From NCBI GenBank assembly GCA_022766785.1, contig JALEOL010000031.1, positions 1-64,000 on the forward strand: DNA of 64,000 nt, given 5' to 3'. The notes under the pieces are model-generated. The model ran no database searches. It saw nothing but the letters and a program-made list of their open reading frames with translations, and was not told the DNA's origin. Shown piece after piece: positions 9,338 through 20,411 of the stretch. The stretch is from Oscillospiraceae bacterium (GTDB taxonomy: Bacteria; Bacillota; Clostridia; Oscillospirales; Ruminococcaceae). The first letter of the stretch is position 1. Every line of letters starts with the position of its first letter. The translations under genes and the position numbers were made by a program.

Positions 9338-10525
9338 TCACTGCTTTCTGTGGGCTGTTCTGCCGCGAATTACCGTCAGCACCGGCGTTGTCATCATGTC
9401 GATAGGGTCGTCGGCGTACAGCGTGAAGTCCGCGTCCTTTCCCGGTTCTACAGAGCCTATGCGGTCGGATACCCCCAGGGTCTCGGCGGCGTTGATCGTG
9501 ATACAGCGCAGCGCTTCCTCACGGTCAAGCCCTCCCCTTACCGCGAGCGCGGCTGTCAGGGGGAGATACTGTATCGGGGTCTCCGGGTGGTCGGTGCAAA
9601 TGGCAAACTTCAGTCCCTGCTTTGCCAGCACAGCCGGGGTGGTGATGTCGTGGTTCGCAAGCTCCGGCTTTCCTCGGTCGCCGAATATCGGCCCCAGAAC
9701 TATCCGGGGTTTGTCCTCGGCAAGCTCCTCGGCAATGAGCGCGCCGTCCGTGCAGTGTATCAGAACATAATTCAGCCCGAATTCTCCTGCAAGACGCTGC
9801 GCTGTGAAGATATCGTCCGCACGGTGGCAGTGGAAGTGGGCTTTCAGTGGTTTATCCTTATCAAACAGCGGCAGCAGCGCCTCGCACTTTATGTCGAAGT
9901 CCGGGCGTGAGATCTCGTCGTCGGTGCCCTTCAGCCGTTCGTATTCCGCAATGTCCTCGCTGTAGCGCTTCGCCTTTATCAGCTGTTCACGGATCACCGC
10001 GGCGGTCGCCATTCGGGTGACGGGAGTTTCGTCGCGGTCGTTGTAGGTGTTCTTGGGATTTTCACCCAGGGCGAATTTTATTGCCGCAGGGGACTTCACG
10101 ATAAGCTTATCCACGCGCTTGCTGCCCCAGGTCTTCATTATTATAAAAGAGCCACCGATGGGATTTGCGCTGCCCACGCCGGTGCACACCGAGGTCACAC
10201 CGGCAGCGACTGCGTCCGCAAAGCACCTGTCCATGGGGTTTACGCTGTCGATAGCGCGCAGGTGCGGCGTGGAAGGATCGGTGTCCTCGTTGCCGTCCTC
10301 GCCCTCAAAGCAGAGAGCGTCGTTCCACATACCGATGTGGCAGTGCGCGTCAATGAAGCCGGGGTAGAGGGTAAGCCCACTGCCGTCTATGACTTCCTCG
10401 CCGGGTATTGCGGCGTAGCCGGACATTTCGCCGATATCCGTGAACACCCCGTCCGCGCATCTCACAAAGCCGCAGTCATAGTCGCACTGTGCCATTGTCT
10501 TTATTCTAACGTTGATCACTACCAT
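9338..10525 (-). CDS. Amidohydrolase family protein (imidazolonepropionase/dihydroorotase-like)
   Basis: GLTLYPGFIDAHCHIGMWND, KAHFHCHRADDI, GRKADFTLYADDP-like C-terminus (PGKDADFTLYADDP). Confidence 0.85.
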   Translation of the reverse strand: MVVINVRIKTMAQCDYDCGFVRCADGVFTDIGEMSGYAAIPGEEVIDGSGLTLYPGFIDAHCHIGMWNDALCFEGEDGNEDTDPSTPHLRAIDSVNPMDRCFADAVAAGVTSVCTGVGSANPIGGSFIIMKTWGSKRVDKLIVKSPAAIKFALGENPKNTYNDRDETPVTRMATAAVIREQLIKAKRYSEDIAEYERLKGTDDEISRPDFDIKCEALLPLFDKDKPLKAHFHCHRADDIFTAQRLAGEFGLNYVLIHCTDGALIAEELAEDKPRIVLGPIFGDRGKPELANHDITTPAVLAKQGLKFAICTDHPETPIQYLPLTAALAVRGGLDREEALRCITINAAETLGVSDRIGSVEPGKDADFTLYADDPIDMMTTPVLTVIRGRTAHRKQ

Positions 10526-10540
10526 AAAAATCCTCTGTGA

Positions 10541-11059
10541 TTAAAGACTGCCGTTGCGTTCAAACACGTTCAGCAGCTTGATTATCTCGCCGCAGATAAT
10601 GCTGTCCCGGGCGTTGCCATTTACCATCACCATGCTGTTGCGGCGGTATATCACGGAACGTGTATCGTATATCTGCCGCAGCTGTTCCGGGGTATTGTTC
10701 ACCACAAGGGGGCGGTTGGCGTCGTTTTTTATTCTTTCATAGCACGTCTCGAACGATGCGTTGATGTACACTGAAAGACCGCTCTGCCGTGCGAATTCCG
10801 CGGTGCTGTCATTGATGAGCGCTCCGCCGCCGGTGGCAACGATGTAGCCGCCGGAAAGCTCCCGGATATATTTCGCCTCAAGCTGGCGGAAGTGCGGTTC
10901 GCCGAACTGCGCGAAAATATCCGGTATGGACATTCCCTCGCGCTCGACTATCACACGATCGAGATCGACAAGCTCTCTGCCTGTTTCAGCCGCCAGCATT
11001 CGCCCGATATGGCTCTTTCCGCAGCCCATGAAGCCGCAGAGATACACAGACGCGCTCAT
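10541..11059 (-). CDS. aroK: Shikimate kinase
   Basis: VYLCGFMGCGKSHIGRMLA, DLDRVIVEREGMSIPDIFAQFGEPHFRQLE; ATGA overlap with the aroE stop. Confidence 0.9.
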   Translation of the reverse strand: MSASVYLCGFMGCGKSHIGRMLAAETGRELVDLDRVIVEREGMSIPDIFAQFGEPHFRQLEAKYIRELSGGYIVATGGGALINDSTAEFARQSGLSVYINASFETCYERIKNDANRPLVVNNTPEQLRQIYDTRSVIYRRNSMVMVNGNARDSIICGEIIKLLNVFERNGSL

Positions 11060-11904
11060 ATCAGCTCCTCCATGTCGGAGATTATCCTGTTGATATCCTC
11101 GGTCTTGTAGGAAACGCCGTCCCATATCTCGTGCGCCGCAACTGCCTGGAGTACCAGCATTGCCATGCCGGTCATAGCCTTTGCGCCCTTCTCACGGGCG
11201 GTTTTCGCAAGAAGCGTCACCTTGGGGTTGTAAACCGCGTCGAACACGAACTTTACGCCGTCCAGTACCGCCGGGGTGCAGGGCATTCTGTCAACCTTGG
11301 GGAACATTCCCACCGGGCAGGCGTTCACAAGCAGGTCGTATTCAGCACCTGCCGGAAGGTCAGCCTTGTCAAGAGCCGCACCGCTTATCCAGGCGATCTG
11401 CACCTTTGCGTCGGACTTCAGCGCCTTTATCTCTTTGACTACTTCCTCAGCGAGCTCCGCGTCGGACTTCAGCGCAGCGATAGTAAGGTCGCCGCCCTGG
11501 AGAGCGGTTTCGATAGCCATCATTCTGCCCACTCCGCCGCAGCCTATGAGCAGCACACGGGAATCAAGCGAAGCACCAAGAGCCGCTATAGACTTTGTGA
11601 AGCCGATGACGTCGGTGTTATAGCCGATTTTTTCTGCGCCGACTTTGATACAGTTTACCGAGCGGTAGCGCTTTGCGCCCTCGTCCAGCCGGTCGCAGAA
11701 ATCTATAATGGAAACCTTGTGGGGAATAGTGATATTGAACCCGTCCAGAGTTGCCAGAAAATCAAACTTTGCATTAAGCTCCTCCGGCGGGATATCGTAC
11801 ATCTGATAGTCCACGGTCTCGCCGTCCAGCGCGAACAGGGCGGCGTGTATCTGCGGAGAGAGGGAGTGTCCCAGAGGGTGACCTAAAATTCCGAATTTAC
11901 GCAT
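11056..11904 (-). CDS. aroE: Shikimate dehydrogenase
   Basis: GHPLGHSLSPQIH, FNITIPHKV, GCGGVGRMMAIE, VFDAVYNPKVTLLAK. Confidence 0.93.
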   Translation of the reverse strand: MRKFGILGHPLGHSLSPQIHAALFALDGETVDYQMYDIPPEELNAKFDFLATLDGFNITIPHKVSIIDFCDRLDEGAKRYRSVNCIKVGAEKIGYNTDVIGFTKSIAALGASLDSRVLLIGCGGVGRMMAIETALQGGDLTIAALKSDAELAEEVVKEIKALKSDAKVQIAWISGAALDKADLPAGAEYDLLVNACPVGMFPKVDRMPCTPAVLDGVKFVFDAVYNPKVTLLAKTAREKGAKAMTGMAMLVLQAVAAHEIWDGVSYKTEDINRIISDMEELI

Positions 11905-11912
11905 AATTTCAC

Positions 11913-12836
11913 TCAGCCTTTCAGTGCAGCAAGCGCCTTTTCAAGCGTGTCTGCGTTCTCAATGTGCATTGCATTTGCGCTGCGGTCGGTCTTCTTGACA
12001 AGACCTGTGAGCACCTTTCCGGGGCCTAATTCAACATAAGCCTCGATACCGTCAGCCTGCATAGCCGCCATCTCCTCAACGAACCTTACCGGGGAGCAGA
12101 TGTGCGAAGCCAGGTAAGACGGCATGTCGGAGAAGTCGTCCAGCTTCTTTCCGTACAGATTGGAGTAGAAATCACAGGTGGGAGCCTTGAACGGGAATCC
12201 TGCTATCTCGCCCTTGAACTTCTCCGCAGCGCCTGCCATCAGCTTTGTGTGGAATGCCGCAGAAACTGCCAGCTTCACAGCGCGCTTGCCCATCTCGCCG
12301 AACTTTGCGACAGCCTCGTCCACAGCCGCAGCCTCGCCTGCGATAACGGTCTGCTGGGGGCTGTTGTAGTTCGCCGGGGCGCAGAATCCGCCGACCTCGG
12401 AGCACACCTTTTCGATAGTCTCGTTGTCGCTGCCGATTATTGCAGCCATTGCTCCATCGGAAGCCTCGGCAGCCTCTGCCATTGCGGCGCTGCGCAGCTT
12501 TATCGCCCTGAAAGCGTCCTCCATGCCGAGCATTCCGGAAGCGTACATCGCCGCATATTCGCCCAGGGAGTGACCTGCGACTGCGACATTTTCAATGCCG
12601 TTCTCTCTTGCAGCCGCCAGCGCCAGCATGGACGTGGTGAAGATAGCCGGCTGGGAAAGTCTGGTCTGTGCCAGTTCCTCGGGGGTGGACTCTGTGAGCT
12701 TCTTCATCAGGTCGAAGCCCATGATGTCAGAACCGCACTCCAGTATCTGCTTTGCGGCAGAGGACTTTTCGGCAAGCTCCGCACCCATTCCGGGGTACTG
12801 TGAGCCTTGACCGGAAAATAAGAAAACTGTTTTCAT
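11913..12836 (-). CDS. fabD: Malonyl-CoA:ACP transacylase
   Basis: FLFSGQGSQYPGMG, VAGHSLGEYAA, SAAFHTKLM. Confidence 0.95.
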   Translation of the reverse strand: MKTVFLFSGQGSQYPGMGAELAEKSSAAKQILECGSDIMGFDLMKKLTESTPEELAQTRLSQPAIFTTSMLALAAARENGIENVAVAGHSLGEYAAMYASGMLGMEDAFRAIKLRSAAMAEAAEASDGAMAAIIGSDNETIEKVCSEVGGFCAPANYNSPQQTVIAGEAAAVDEAVAKFGEMGKRAVKLAVSAAFHTKLMAGAAEKFKGEIAGFPFKAPTCDFYSNLYGKKLDDFSDMPSYLASHICSPVRFVEEMAAMQADGIEAYVELGPGKVLTGLVKKTDRSANAMHIENADTLEKALAALKG

Positions 12837-12890
12837 GTGAACCTCCAAATTAATTTGTTTATTGTTGATTTTGATAGGATACTTTGGTGA

Positions 12891-12921
12891 ATTCGGAATT
12901 CTTAATTCGGAATTCGGAATT
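12891..12921. repeat. AATTCGGAATT oligonucleotide repeat cluster
   Basis: gaattcggaattcttaattcggaattcggaattt; related cluster at 36414-36436. Confidence 0.5.
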
Positions 12922-12992
12922 TCGGTGTCGGCTTTGCCGACTGATTATAAATAATTGGTGAAATGTGTTTGTGTTTCGCCCGGAGTGTTGCC

Positions 12993-13835
12993 TTAAATAT
13001 CCGCCTCTGCGTGGCGTGTGACGTGGCAGCCGATGTTCACCGCAACGGGAAGCCCTGCGATGTGGGTCGCGGATTTTTCGATGTTGACGTACAGCGCGGT
13101 GACTGTGCCGCCGAAGCCCTGGGATCCTATACCAAGCCTGTTTATGCTGTCCAGCATCTGCTTTTCAAGCTCAGCGTAGACCGGGTCGGGATTGCGCTTT
13201 GCGAGGTCGCGGCAGAGCGCCTTTTTCGCGAGGAAGGCGCTGTACTCGAAGTCGCCGCCGATGCCTACTCCCACAACTATCGGGGGGCAGGGATTGCTCC
13301 CGGCAAGACTGACGCATTCGGTCACGAAGTCCACGATATCCTGCTTTGTCGCAGAGGGGGTGAACATTTTCAGCCGGCTCATGTTCTCGCTGCCGAAGCC
13401 CTTCGGCGCCGCCATGATGTGTATGCTTTCGCCGGGTACTATCCGGGTGTGTATCACCGCAGGGGTGTTGTCGTTGGTGTTTTTGCGCTCCAGTGGGTCG
13501 CCCACTATCGAAAGCCGCAGCTTTCCGTTGACGTAGCCCTGTGCCACGCCCCGGTTCACGGCGTCCTCAAAGGCTTCGCCGGTGATGTGGACGTCCTGCC
13601 CGATTTCGGCGAATATCACTGCCATTCCAGTGTCCTGGCAGATCGGCACGCCAAGCTCCGCCGCGCAGTCGATGTTGCTGACGATATCACCAAGCACGCT
13701 GCGGCACAGGGGGCTTTCTTCCCGGGAAGACGCGGCGGTGATGCACTCTTTCATTCCCTCGGGCAGACGCAGGTTTGCCTGCTCGCACAGCCGGGCGACA
13801 GTTTCGGTTATGGCTGAAGATGGAATTTCTCGCAT
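12993..13835 (-). CDS. Class I fumarate hydratase / tartrate dehydratase alpha-subunit
   Basis: PICQDTGMAVIFAEIGQDVHI, PPIVVGVGIGGDFEYSAFLAKKALCR, GIGSQGFGGTVTAL. Confidence 0.9.
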   Translation of the reverse strand: MREIPSSAITETVARLCEQANLRLPEGMKECITAASSREESPLCRSVLGDIVSNIDCAAELGVPICQDTGMAVIFAEIGQDVHITGEAFEDAVNRGVAQGYVNGKLRLSIVGDPLERKNTNDNTPAVIHTRIVPGESIHIMAAPKGFGSENMSRLKMFTPSATKQDIVDFVTECVSLAGSNPCPPIVVGVGIGGDFEYSAFLAKKALCRDLAKRNPDPVYAELEKQMLDSINRLGIGSQGFGGTVTALYVNIEKSATHIAGLPVAVNIGCHVTRHAEADI

Positions 13836-13970
13836 TATCTGTAATTCCTTTCTGCTTATATATGTGAGTGAGTTCGCGGTAATACTGCTTTTTCTTCCGC
13901 AAAATTCACCGAAAAACAAAATAATGTCCGGAGATAATCGGCGATTTGCATATATTTGTTGAAAAACCTG

Positions 13971-13999
13971 TTGACAAATTCGCTGTGATAGGGTAAAAT
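13971..13999 (+). promoter_or_regulatory. Promoter of the fatty-acid cluster
   Basis: TTGACA, 17-bp spacer, TAAAAT. Confidence 0.65.
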
Positions 14000-14119
14000 A
14001 AATATGGTATGTCATATTCTGCCCTGTCCGGGCGGAAATAATGGCACAGCCACCGGACAGATGATAAGCGCTATGTTTATTATACTATATATTGCAAAGA
14101 AAATCAAGGAGAATTTTTA

Positions 14120-15124
14120 ATGAGCGGAATCGAGATCTTGGGAACGGGAAAATATGTTCCGGAATTTATCGCGGACAACAACAAGTTTGCGGAGTTCCTT
14201 GATACTTCTGACGAGTGGATCACCCCTCGCACCGGTATCAAGAGCCGTCATATCCTGACGGATCACCCGGGGTATTATATGGGTGTGGAATCAGCGAAGA
14301 AAGCCATTGAGGACGCCGGGATAAAGCCGGAGGAGATAGACCTTGTGCTTGTCTCAACCTGTTCGCCGGATTTCTTTTACCCCTCCACCGCCTGCCTTAT
14401 CCAGAAGAAGATAGGCGCGGTGAACGCTGCGGCATTCGATGTCAACAGCGCCTGCACCGGCTTCATAACCGCTACGGATATCGCCCAGAAATACCTCGCA
14501 ACGGGTCATTACAAGACCATTCTTGTCGTAGCCACCGAGAGACTTTCCAGCCAGCTTGACTACACCGACCGTTCCATGTGCATACTGTTCGGTGACGCCG
14601 CCGGAGCGGTGGTTTACCGTAAGTCCGACAAGCCTTTCTATTCGATGCTGGGCGCGGACGGCGACGAGTTCGAGGCGCTCTACTGCAAGATAGATTACGA
14701 TCCCAACTGCCCGTTCTACTGTCAGGACAAGGAAAGCGAGCCGTGGGACGCGATTTTCGATACCGAGGCCAAGAGGAAGTACCTCCAGAGCGACGGCCAT
14801 GCGGTGTACAAGTTCGCAGTCAACGCCATGACGAACGCCGTCAGGAATGTTGTGGAGCAGGGCGGCTATGACATAAACGATATTGATATCGTTATCCCGC
14901 ATCAGGCAAATCTCCGTATTATCAAGAAAGCGACGGAGATGCTGGGTATCCCCGAGGAAAAGGTGTACACTAATATCGAGGTAATGGGCAACGTTTCCAG
15001 CGCCTGCATTCCGGTTTGCCTTGACGAGCTGAGGGAGCAGGGCAGGATAAAGCCCGGCATGAAGATATGCATGGTGGGCTTCGGTGCCGGTCTGACTTAC
15101 GGTGCGATTATATTTGAGGTATGA
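14120..15124 (+). CDS. fabH: Beta-ketoacyl-ACP synthase III
   Basis: DVNSACTGF active-site Cys, PHQANLRII, GNVSSACIP. Confidence 0.95.
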   Translation: MSGIEILGTGKYVPEFIADNNKFAEFLDTSDEWITPRTGIKSRHILTDHPGYYMGVESAKKAIEDAGIKPEEIDLVLVSTCSPDFFYPSTACLIQKKIGAVNAAAFDVNSACTGFITATDIAQKYLATGHYKTILVVATERLSSQLDYTDRSMCILFGDAAGAVVYRKSDKPFYSMLGADGDEFEALYCKIDYDPNCPFYCQDKESEPWDAIFDTEAKRKYLQSDGHAVYKFAVNAMTNAVRNVVEQGGYDINDIDIVIPHQANLRIIKKATEMLGIPEEKVYTNIEVMGNVSSACIPVCLDELREQGRIKPGMKICMVGFGAGLTYGAIIFEV

Positions 15125-15153
15125 TTATTCGTTAAAATAGAAAGGAAATGAAT

Positions 15154-15897
15154 ATGGCAGGAACAGCACTAATAACAGGATCCAGCCGGGGCATTGGCGC
15201 AGCGATCGCAAAGCGCCTTGCAAAGGACGGCTACAACATCATCATCAACGATGTGTCTCAGGAGATACTTGACGCCGCCGGAAACGAGGTCGCACAGGAG
15301 TGCCGTGGTTTCGGCGTAGAGGCGGAGTGCTACGCAGCGGATGTGTCCGATTACGCCCAGTGCGAGGCTATGGTGAAGTGGGCGAAGGAGAAGTTCGGCA
15401 CGATCGACGTGCTGATAAACAACGCCGGCATCACCCGGGACGGACTTATGGCTCAGATGAGCGAGGATATCTATGACCTTGTTATCCGCGTCAACCAGAA
15501 GTCTGTGTTCAACATGACAAAGCTGGTGGGCAAGGTGATGATACGCCAGCGCAGCGGCAGGATAGTGAACCTGGCTTCCGTGGCAGGACTTTACGGCAAC
15601 CCCGGTCAGATGAACTACTCCGCGTCAAAGGGCGCGATAATCGCCATGACAAAGACCACCGCCAAGGAGCTTGGCAGCCGTGGGATCACCTGCAACGCGG
15701 TAGCCCCCGGATTTATCCAGACCCCCATGACCGATAAGCTCACTGAGGAGCAGAGAAACGCAATGCTGGCGCAGATCGCAATGAAGCGCTACGGTCAGCC
15801 CGAGGAGATTGCAGGCGTGGTATCGTTCCTGTGCAGTCCGGACAGCTCATATGTCACCGGTCAGATAATAGAGATAAGCGGCGGACTGAGCATGTAA
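15154..15897 (+). CDS. fabG: 3-oxoacyl-ACP reductase
   Basis: ALITGSSRGIGAAIA, NNAGITRDGLMAQM, YSASKGAIIAMTK; start 15154 fits RBS AAAGGAA better than 15148. Confidence 0.93.
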   Translation: MAGTALITGSSRGIGAAIAKRLAKDGYNIIINDVSQEILDAAGNEVAQECRGFGVEAECYAADVSDYAQCEAMVKWAKEKFGTIDVLINNAGITRDGLMAQMSEDIYDLVIRVNQKSVFNMTKLVGKVMIRQRSGRIVNLASVAGLYGNPGQMNYSASKGAIIAMTKTTAKELGSRGITCNAVAPGFIQTPMTDKLTEEQRNAMLAQIAMKRYGQPEEIAGVVSFLCSPDSSYVTGQIIEISGGLSM

Positions 15898-15953
15898 TAA
15901 ATGCGCAGATGACCGCGAATAAATTAGTTGGAAGTTGGAGGAACAACACCTAT

Positions 15954-17192
15954 ATGGATAGACGAGTGGTAATCACCGGACTTGGCGCAGTTACCCCCTG
16001 TGGAAATTCACCTGAGGAGCTGTGGTGCAGCCTTATGGCGGGAAAGCACGGCTTTGAGCTTGCACCCTGGTTCCCGGATCAGGAGCCGGATAACCTTTCG
16101 GTTGTCGCAAGGGTAAAGAACTTCGACCCGTCTGAGTATTTTGACAAGAAGGACGTTCGCCGCAACGACGTTATCGTGCAGTACGCTGTTTACTGCGCAA
16201 TGCAGGCGCTGAAGGACGCAGGCACCGATCTTCGGGATATCGACCCCTACCGCGTCGGAGTTGTCATCGGCAGCGGTATCGGCGGCATTTACACCACCGA
16301 GGAGGAAATGTCGAACTACCACAACAAGGGCAGCAAGCGTGTGGGAGTGTTCACTATCACAAAGATGATCGGCAATATGGCTGCCGGCGAGGTGGCTATC
16401 CGCACAGGCTTCAAGGGCAGCAATTTCTGCGTTACCACCGCCTGTGCCAGCGGCACACAGTCGATAGGCGAGGCGTTCCGCGCGATAAAGCACGGCTATC
16501 TTGACGCAGCGATCGCCGGAGGTACTGAGCACAGCGATATCGGCTTCTGCTATGCGGCGTTCAACAACATGCACGCTGTCACCCGTTCCACCGACGTTGA
16601 CAGAGCTTCTATCCCGTTCGACGCGGAGAGGAGCGGCTTCGTGCTGGGCGACGGCTGCGGTCTGCTGGTGCTGGAGGAATACGAGCACGCAAAGGCACGC
16701 GGCGCAAAGATATACGCTGAGCTTTGTGGCTACGGCAGCACCTGCGACGCTTACCACGAGACCAGTCCCGATCCCGAGGGCAAGGGCGGCGCTATGGCTA
16801 TGAAGCTCGCATACCAGGAAGCCGGAATGAAGCCGGAGGACATCAACTATATCAACGCCCACGGAACCTCTACCGCGATCAATGACCGCACCGAGACCCT
16901 TGCGATAAAGGAGGCTTTCGGCGACCACGCGAAGAACATCGCCATAAACTCCACCAAGTCCATGACCGGACACCTGCTGGGCGCTGCCGGCGGCGTTGAG
17001 GCTGTTGTCACCGCTCTGTCGATAAAGAACAGCAAGGTACACACCACCCTGGGCTATAAAGTACCCGACCCGGAGTGCGACCTTGATTACGTTACCGAGG
17101 GCGCACGGGACATGAAGATAACCGGCGCGCTCAGCAATTCGCTGGGATTCGGCGGACATAACGGCTGTATCTGTATGCGTCCCGTTGACTGA
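15954..17192 (+). CDS. fabF: Beta-ketoacyl-ACP synthase II
   Basis: [63 protein letters not shown]. Confidence 0.95.
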   Translation: MDRRVVITGLGAVTPCGNSPEELWCSLMAGKHGFELAPWFPDQEPDNLSVVARVKNFDPSEYFDKKDVRRNDVIVQYAVYCAMQALKDAGTDLRDIDPYRVGVVIGSGIGGIYTTEEEMSNYHNKGSKRVGVFTITKMIGNMAAGEVAIRTGFKGSNFCVTTACASGTQSIGEAFRAIKHGYLDAAIAGGTEHSDIGFCYAAFNNMHAVTRSTDVDRASIPFDAERSGFVLGDGCGLLVLEEYEHAKARGAKIYAELCGYGSTCDAYHETSPDPEGKGGAMAMKLAYQEAGMKPEDINYINAHGTSTAINDRTETLAIKEAFGDHAKNIAINSTKSMTGHLLGAAGGVEAVVTALSIKNSKVHTTLGYKVPDPECDLDYVTEGARDMKITGALSNSLGFGGHNGCICMRPVD

Positions 17193-17212
17193 CCCGGAAA
17201 GGAGAGCATATC

Positions 17213-17698
17213 ATGGCAAACAAGACGACCGAGCCAAGACCTATCGAGGACACCGTTGAGTGTATCGAGGCACTGGCTGAAATAGTAAAGAAGAACGACC
17301 TCGGCAAGATCAAGATCAGCACCGAGGATATCGAGATCGTTATCGAGGGCAAGCGCTGTCCTCCCCCTGCGCCGGTGGCTCCCATGCCGGTAATTCCCGG
17401 CGTTCCGGCTTCCGTACCCTCGGCACCTGCCGCTCAGCAGGAAGCAAAGTCGGAGGAGATCACGGGCAATATCATCACCTCCCCGATCGTGGGAACGTTC
17501 TATGCCGCTCCCTCTCCCGAAAAGCCGCCGTTTGTAAAGCCCGGCGATACAGTTAATGCAGGCGACGTGGTTTGCATTATCGAGAGCATGAAGCTCATGA
17601 ACGAGATAAACAGCGAGTTCAGCGGAAAAGTAGCGGAGATCTACGCAAAGGACGGTCAGCCCGTTGAGTATGGTCAGAAGCTGATGAGAATAGAATAA
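17213..17698 (+). CDS. accB: Acetyl-CoA carboxylase biotin carboxyl carrier protein
   Basis: Biotinyl motif ESMKLMNEI; Pro/Ala linker. Confidence 0.95.
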   Translation: MANKTTEPRPIEDTVECIEALAEIVKKNDLGKIKISTEDIEIVIEGKRCPPPAPVAPMPVIPGVPASVPSAPAAQQEAKSEEITGNIITSPIVGTFYAAPSPEKPPFVKPGDTVNAGDVVCIIESMKLMNEINSEFSGKVAEIYAKDGQPVEYGQKLMRIE

Positions 17699-17708
17699 GG
17701 AGCAGGAC

Positions 17709-18155
17709 ATGACATTAAATCTCGAACAGATCAAGGAAATAATCCCCCACCGCGACCCTTTCCTGCTCATTGACGAAGTCACCGAGCTGGAGCCGGGCGT
17801 CAGCGTCACCGCAAAGAAGTACCTGAAGCCGGACGAGTACTGGTTCAAGGGTCACTTCCCCGGGCAGCCGGTACAGCCGGGCGTGCTCATGATCGAAATG
17901 CTGGCTCAGGCTGGGGCAGTATGCGCACTGTGCCTGCCGGAGAACAGGGGAAAGATCGCGTTTTTCGCAGGCATCGACAAGGCTCGCTTCCGTGGGACTG
18001 TTCTCCCGGGAGACACCCTGGACCTGCACGTCACCATGACGAAGAAAAAGGGGCCGATAGGCTTTGGAGACGCAGTTGCAACTGTCAACGGCAAGAAGGT
18101 AGTTACCGCCGAGATATCCTTTGCGGTTGCCGACCCTGCCCCCAAGTCTGAATAA
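17709..18155 (+). CDS. fabZ: 3-hydroxyacyl-ACP dehydratase
   Basis: [35 protein letters not shown]. Confidence 0.95.
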   Translation: MTLNLEQIKEIIPHRDPFLLIDEVTELEPGVSVTAKKYLKPDEYWFKGHFPGQPVQPGVLMIEMLAQAGAVCALCLPENRGKIAFFAGIDKARFRGTVLPGDTLDLHVTMTKKKGPIGFGDAVATVNGKKVVTAEISFAVADPAPKSE

Positions 18156-18171
18156 ATCTGGAGCTGACAGA

Positions 18172-19521
18172 ATGTTTAACAAGATACTTATTGCAAACCG
18201 CGGTGAGATCGCTATCAGGATAATGCGCGCCTGCCGGGAACTGGGAATAAAGACGGTGGCGGTCTATTCAGAGGCTGACCGCTCCGCTCTGCATGCCCAG
18301 ATCGCCGACGAAGCGGTGTGCATAGGGCCTGCTGCCTCCAAGGACAGCTACCTCAATACCAAGGCGATAATCGCTGCGTGTGAGATAACCCACGCCCAGG
18401 CTATTCACCCCGGCTTCGGCTTTCTCTCTGAGAATGCGGATTTCGCACGCCTGTGCCGCACCTGTGGAATTACATTCATCGGCCCTGCTCCGGAGGTAAT
18501 GGACGCTATGGGCGACAAGGCTTCCGCCAAAAAGACGATGATCTCCGCAGGAGTGCCTGTGGTGCCCGGTTCTGACGGCATTGTCCCCACAGTGGAGGAC
18601 GCGAAGAAGATCGCCGCAGAGATAGGCTATCCCGTGATGATAAAGGCGACCGCAGGTGGCGGCGGACGAGGAATTCGCCTTGCAGAGAGCGAGGAGCAGA
18701 TCGAGGCGCAGTATATCGCGGCACAGCAGGAGGCTCTGGCGTGCTTTGGCAACGGCGATGTATATATCGAGAAATTCATCGTGGATCCCCGTCATGTGGA
18801 GATACAGCTTCTTGCCGACAATCACGGCAACGTTGTGCACCTGGGCGAGCGCGAGTGCTCTCTCCAGCGGCATAATCAGAAAGTGCTGGAGGAAAGCCCC
18901 AGCCCGATAATGACCCCGGAGCTGCGTGAGAGAATGGGCGCGGCGGCGGTGGCTGCTGCAAAGGTCAGCGGCTATCAGAACGCTGGTACGATCGAGTTCC
19001 TGGTGGACAGGGACAGGAATTTCTACTTCATGGAAATGAACACCCGTATCCAGGTGGAGCACCCCGTGACCGAGCTTGTCACCGGTATCGACCTTGTAAA
19101 AGCGCAGATACGCATTGCGGCAGGCGAGGAGCTGGGCTTTTCACAGAAGGATATACAGCTTACCGGACACGCGATAGAGTGCAGGATAAACGCCGAGGAT
19201 CCCCGGCATAATTTCCGCCCCTGTCCGGGTACGATAAAGTCGCTGCATACTCCGGGAGGCTTCGGCGTAAGAATAGACAGCGCGGCATACGCAGGTTACA
19301 CGATACCGCCCTACTACGACAGCATGATCGCAAAGCTGCTGGTAAAGGCTCCCACCCGTGAGGAAGCGATAAAGAAGATGCGCGTCGCCCTGTCTGAGTT
19401 CATCATCGACGGCGTTGAGACTAACATTGATTTCCAGCTGCGCCTGCTTAAAGACGAGGATTTCGAGGCAGGCAATTTTGACATAGGTTTCCTTAACCGC
19501 AAGAACATTATGGGGGAGTGA
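18172..19521 (+). CDS. accC: Acetyl-CoA carboxylase biotin carboxylase subunit
   Basis: [52 protein letters not shown]. Confidence 0.96.
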   Translation: MFNKILIANRGEIAIRIMRACRELGIKTVAVYSEADRSALHAQIADEAVCIGPAASKDSYLNTKAIIAACEITHAQAIHPGFGFLSENADFARLCRTCGITFIGPAPEVMDAMGDKASAKKTMISAGVPVVPGSDGIVPTVEDAKKIAAEIGYPVMIKATAGGGGRGIRLAESEEQIEAQYIAAQQEALACFGNGDVYIEKFIVDPRHVEIQLLADNHGNVVHLGERECSLQRHNQKVLEESPSPIMTPELRERMGAAAVAAAKVSGYQNAGTIEFLVDRDRNFYFMEMNTRIQVEHPVTELVTGIDLVKAQIRIAAGEELGFSQKDIQLTGHAIECRINAEDPRHNFRPCPGTIKSLHTPGGFGVRIDSAAYAGYTIPPYYDSMIAKLLVKAPTREEAIKKMRVALSEFIIDGVETNIDFQLRLLKDEDFEAGNFDIGFLNRKNIMGE

Positions 19522-19526
19522 GCTGA

Positions 19527-20411
19527 ATGGCAATAGAGGATCTTTTCAAAATCGTCAAGGAGCGTTTTGTTTCCGATCAGCCTGCGGCTCCCACCGGCGG
19601 CGGAGATGTGGAGATCCCGCAGGATCTTCTGTTCAAGTGCCCCAGGTGCGGCGCAGTGGTATATAACCGCGAGTTTACCGCCGCAATGAAGGTATGCCCT
19701 AAGTGCAATTACCACGCAAGGCTCACCTGGCAGGAGCGCCTGGAGCTTACCGCCGACAAGGACAGCTTCCAGGAGCTTGACGGCGGCATGAAGTCGCTCA
19801 ACCCCATCGGCTTCCCGAAGTACGAGGAAAAGGTCGCGAAGCTCCAGCAGCAGTGCGACATGAACGACGCGATAAAAACCGGCGTGTGCACTATCCGGGG
19901 CTACCGCACGGTGATCGGGATCATGGACTCACACTTCTTCATGGCGAGCATGGGCAGCGTTGTGGGCGAGAAGATCGCGAGGGCGTTCGAGTACGCCACC
20001 GAGCACGGTCTGCCTGTTGTTATGTTCACCGCTTCCGGAGGTGCGAGAATGCAGGAGGGTATAATCTCCCTCATGCAGATGGCGAAAACAAGCGGCGCGG
20101 TTAAGCGTCACAGCGACGCCGGAGGGCTTTATATCGCGGTGATGACCGACCCCACCACCGGCGGAGTTACGGCTTCATTCGCAAGCCTTGGCGATATTAT
20201 TCTCGCAGAGCCGAAGGTGCTTATCGGCTTTGCGGGCAGGCGTGTTATACAGGACACGATACGTCAGCGGCTGCCGGACGATTTCCAGTCAGCGGAGTTC
20301 CAGCAGGACTGCGGCTTTGTTGATATGATCGTCGAGCGCGGCATGATGAGAAAGCGCATTTCAAATATTCTGAAGCTGCACGGCTTCCCGAAGGAGGCTT
20401 ACAGAAGATGA
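19527..20411 (+). CDS. accD: Acetyl-CoA carboxylase carboxyltransferase beta subunit
   Basis: CPRCGAVVYNREFTAAMKVCPKC zinc ribbon; SGGARMQEGI; MTDPTTGGVTASFA. Confidence 0.95.
   Translation: MAIEDLFKIVKERFVSDQPAAPTGGGDVEIPQDLLFKCPRCGAVVYNREFTAAMKVCPKCNYHARLTWQERLELTADKDSFQELDGGMKSLNPIGFPKYEEKVAKLQQQCDMNDAIKTGVCTIRGYRTVIGIMDSHFFMASMGSVVGEKIARAFEYATEHGLPVVMFTASGGARMQEGIISLMQMAKTSGAVKRHSDAGGLYIAVMTDPTTGGVTASFASLGDIILAEPKVLIGFAGRRVIQDTIRQRLPDDFQSAEFQQDCGFVDMIVERGMMRKRISNILKLHGFPKEAYRR

Noticed and set aside
16008-17159. 383-aa minus ORF
   Set aside because: Antisense shadow of fabF.
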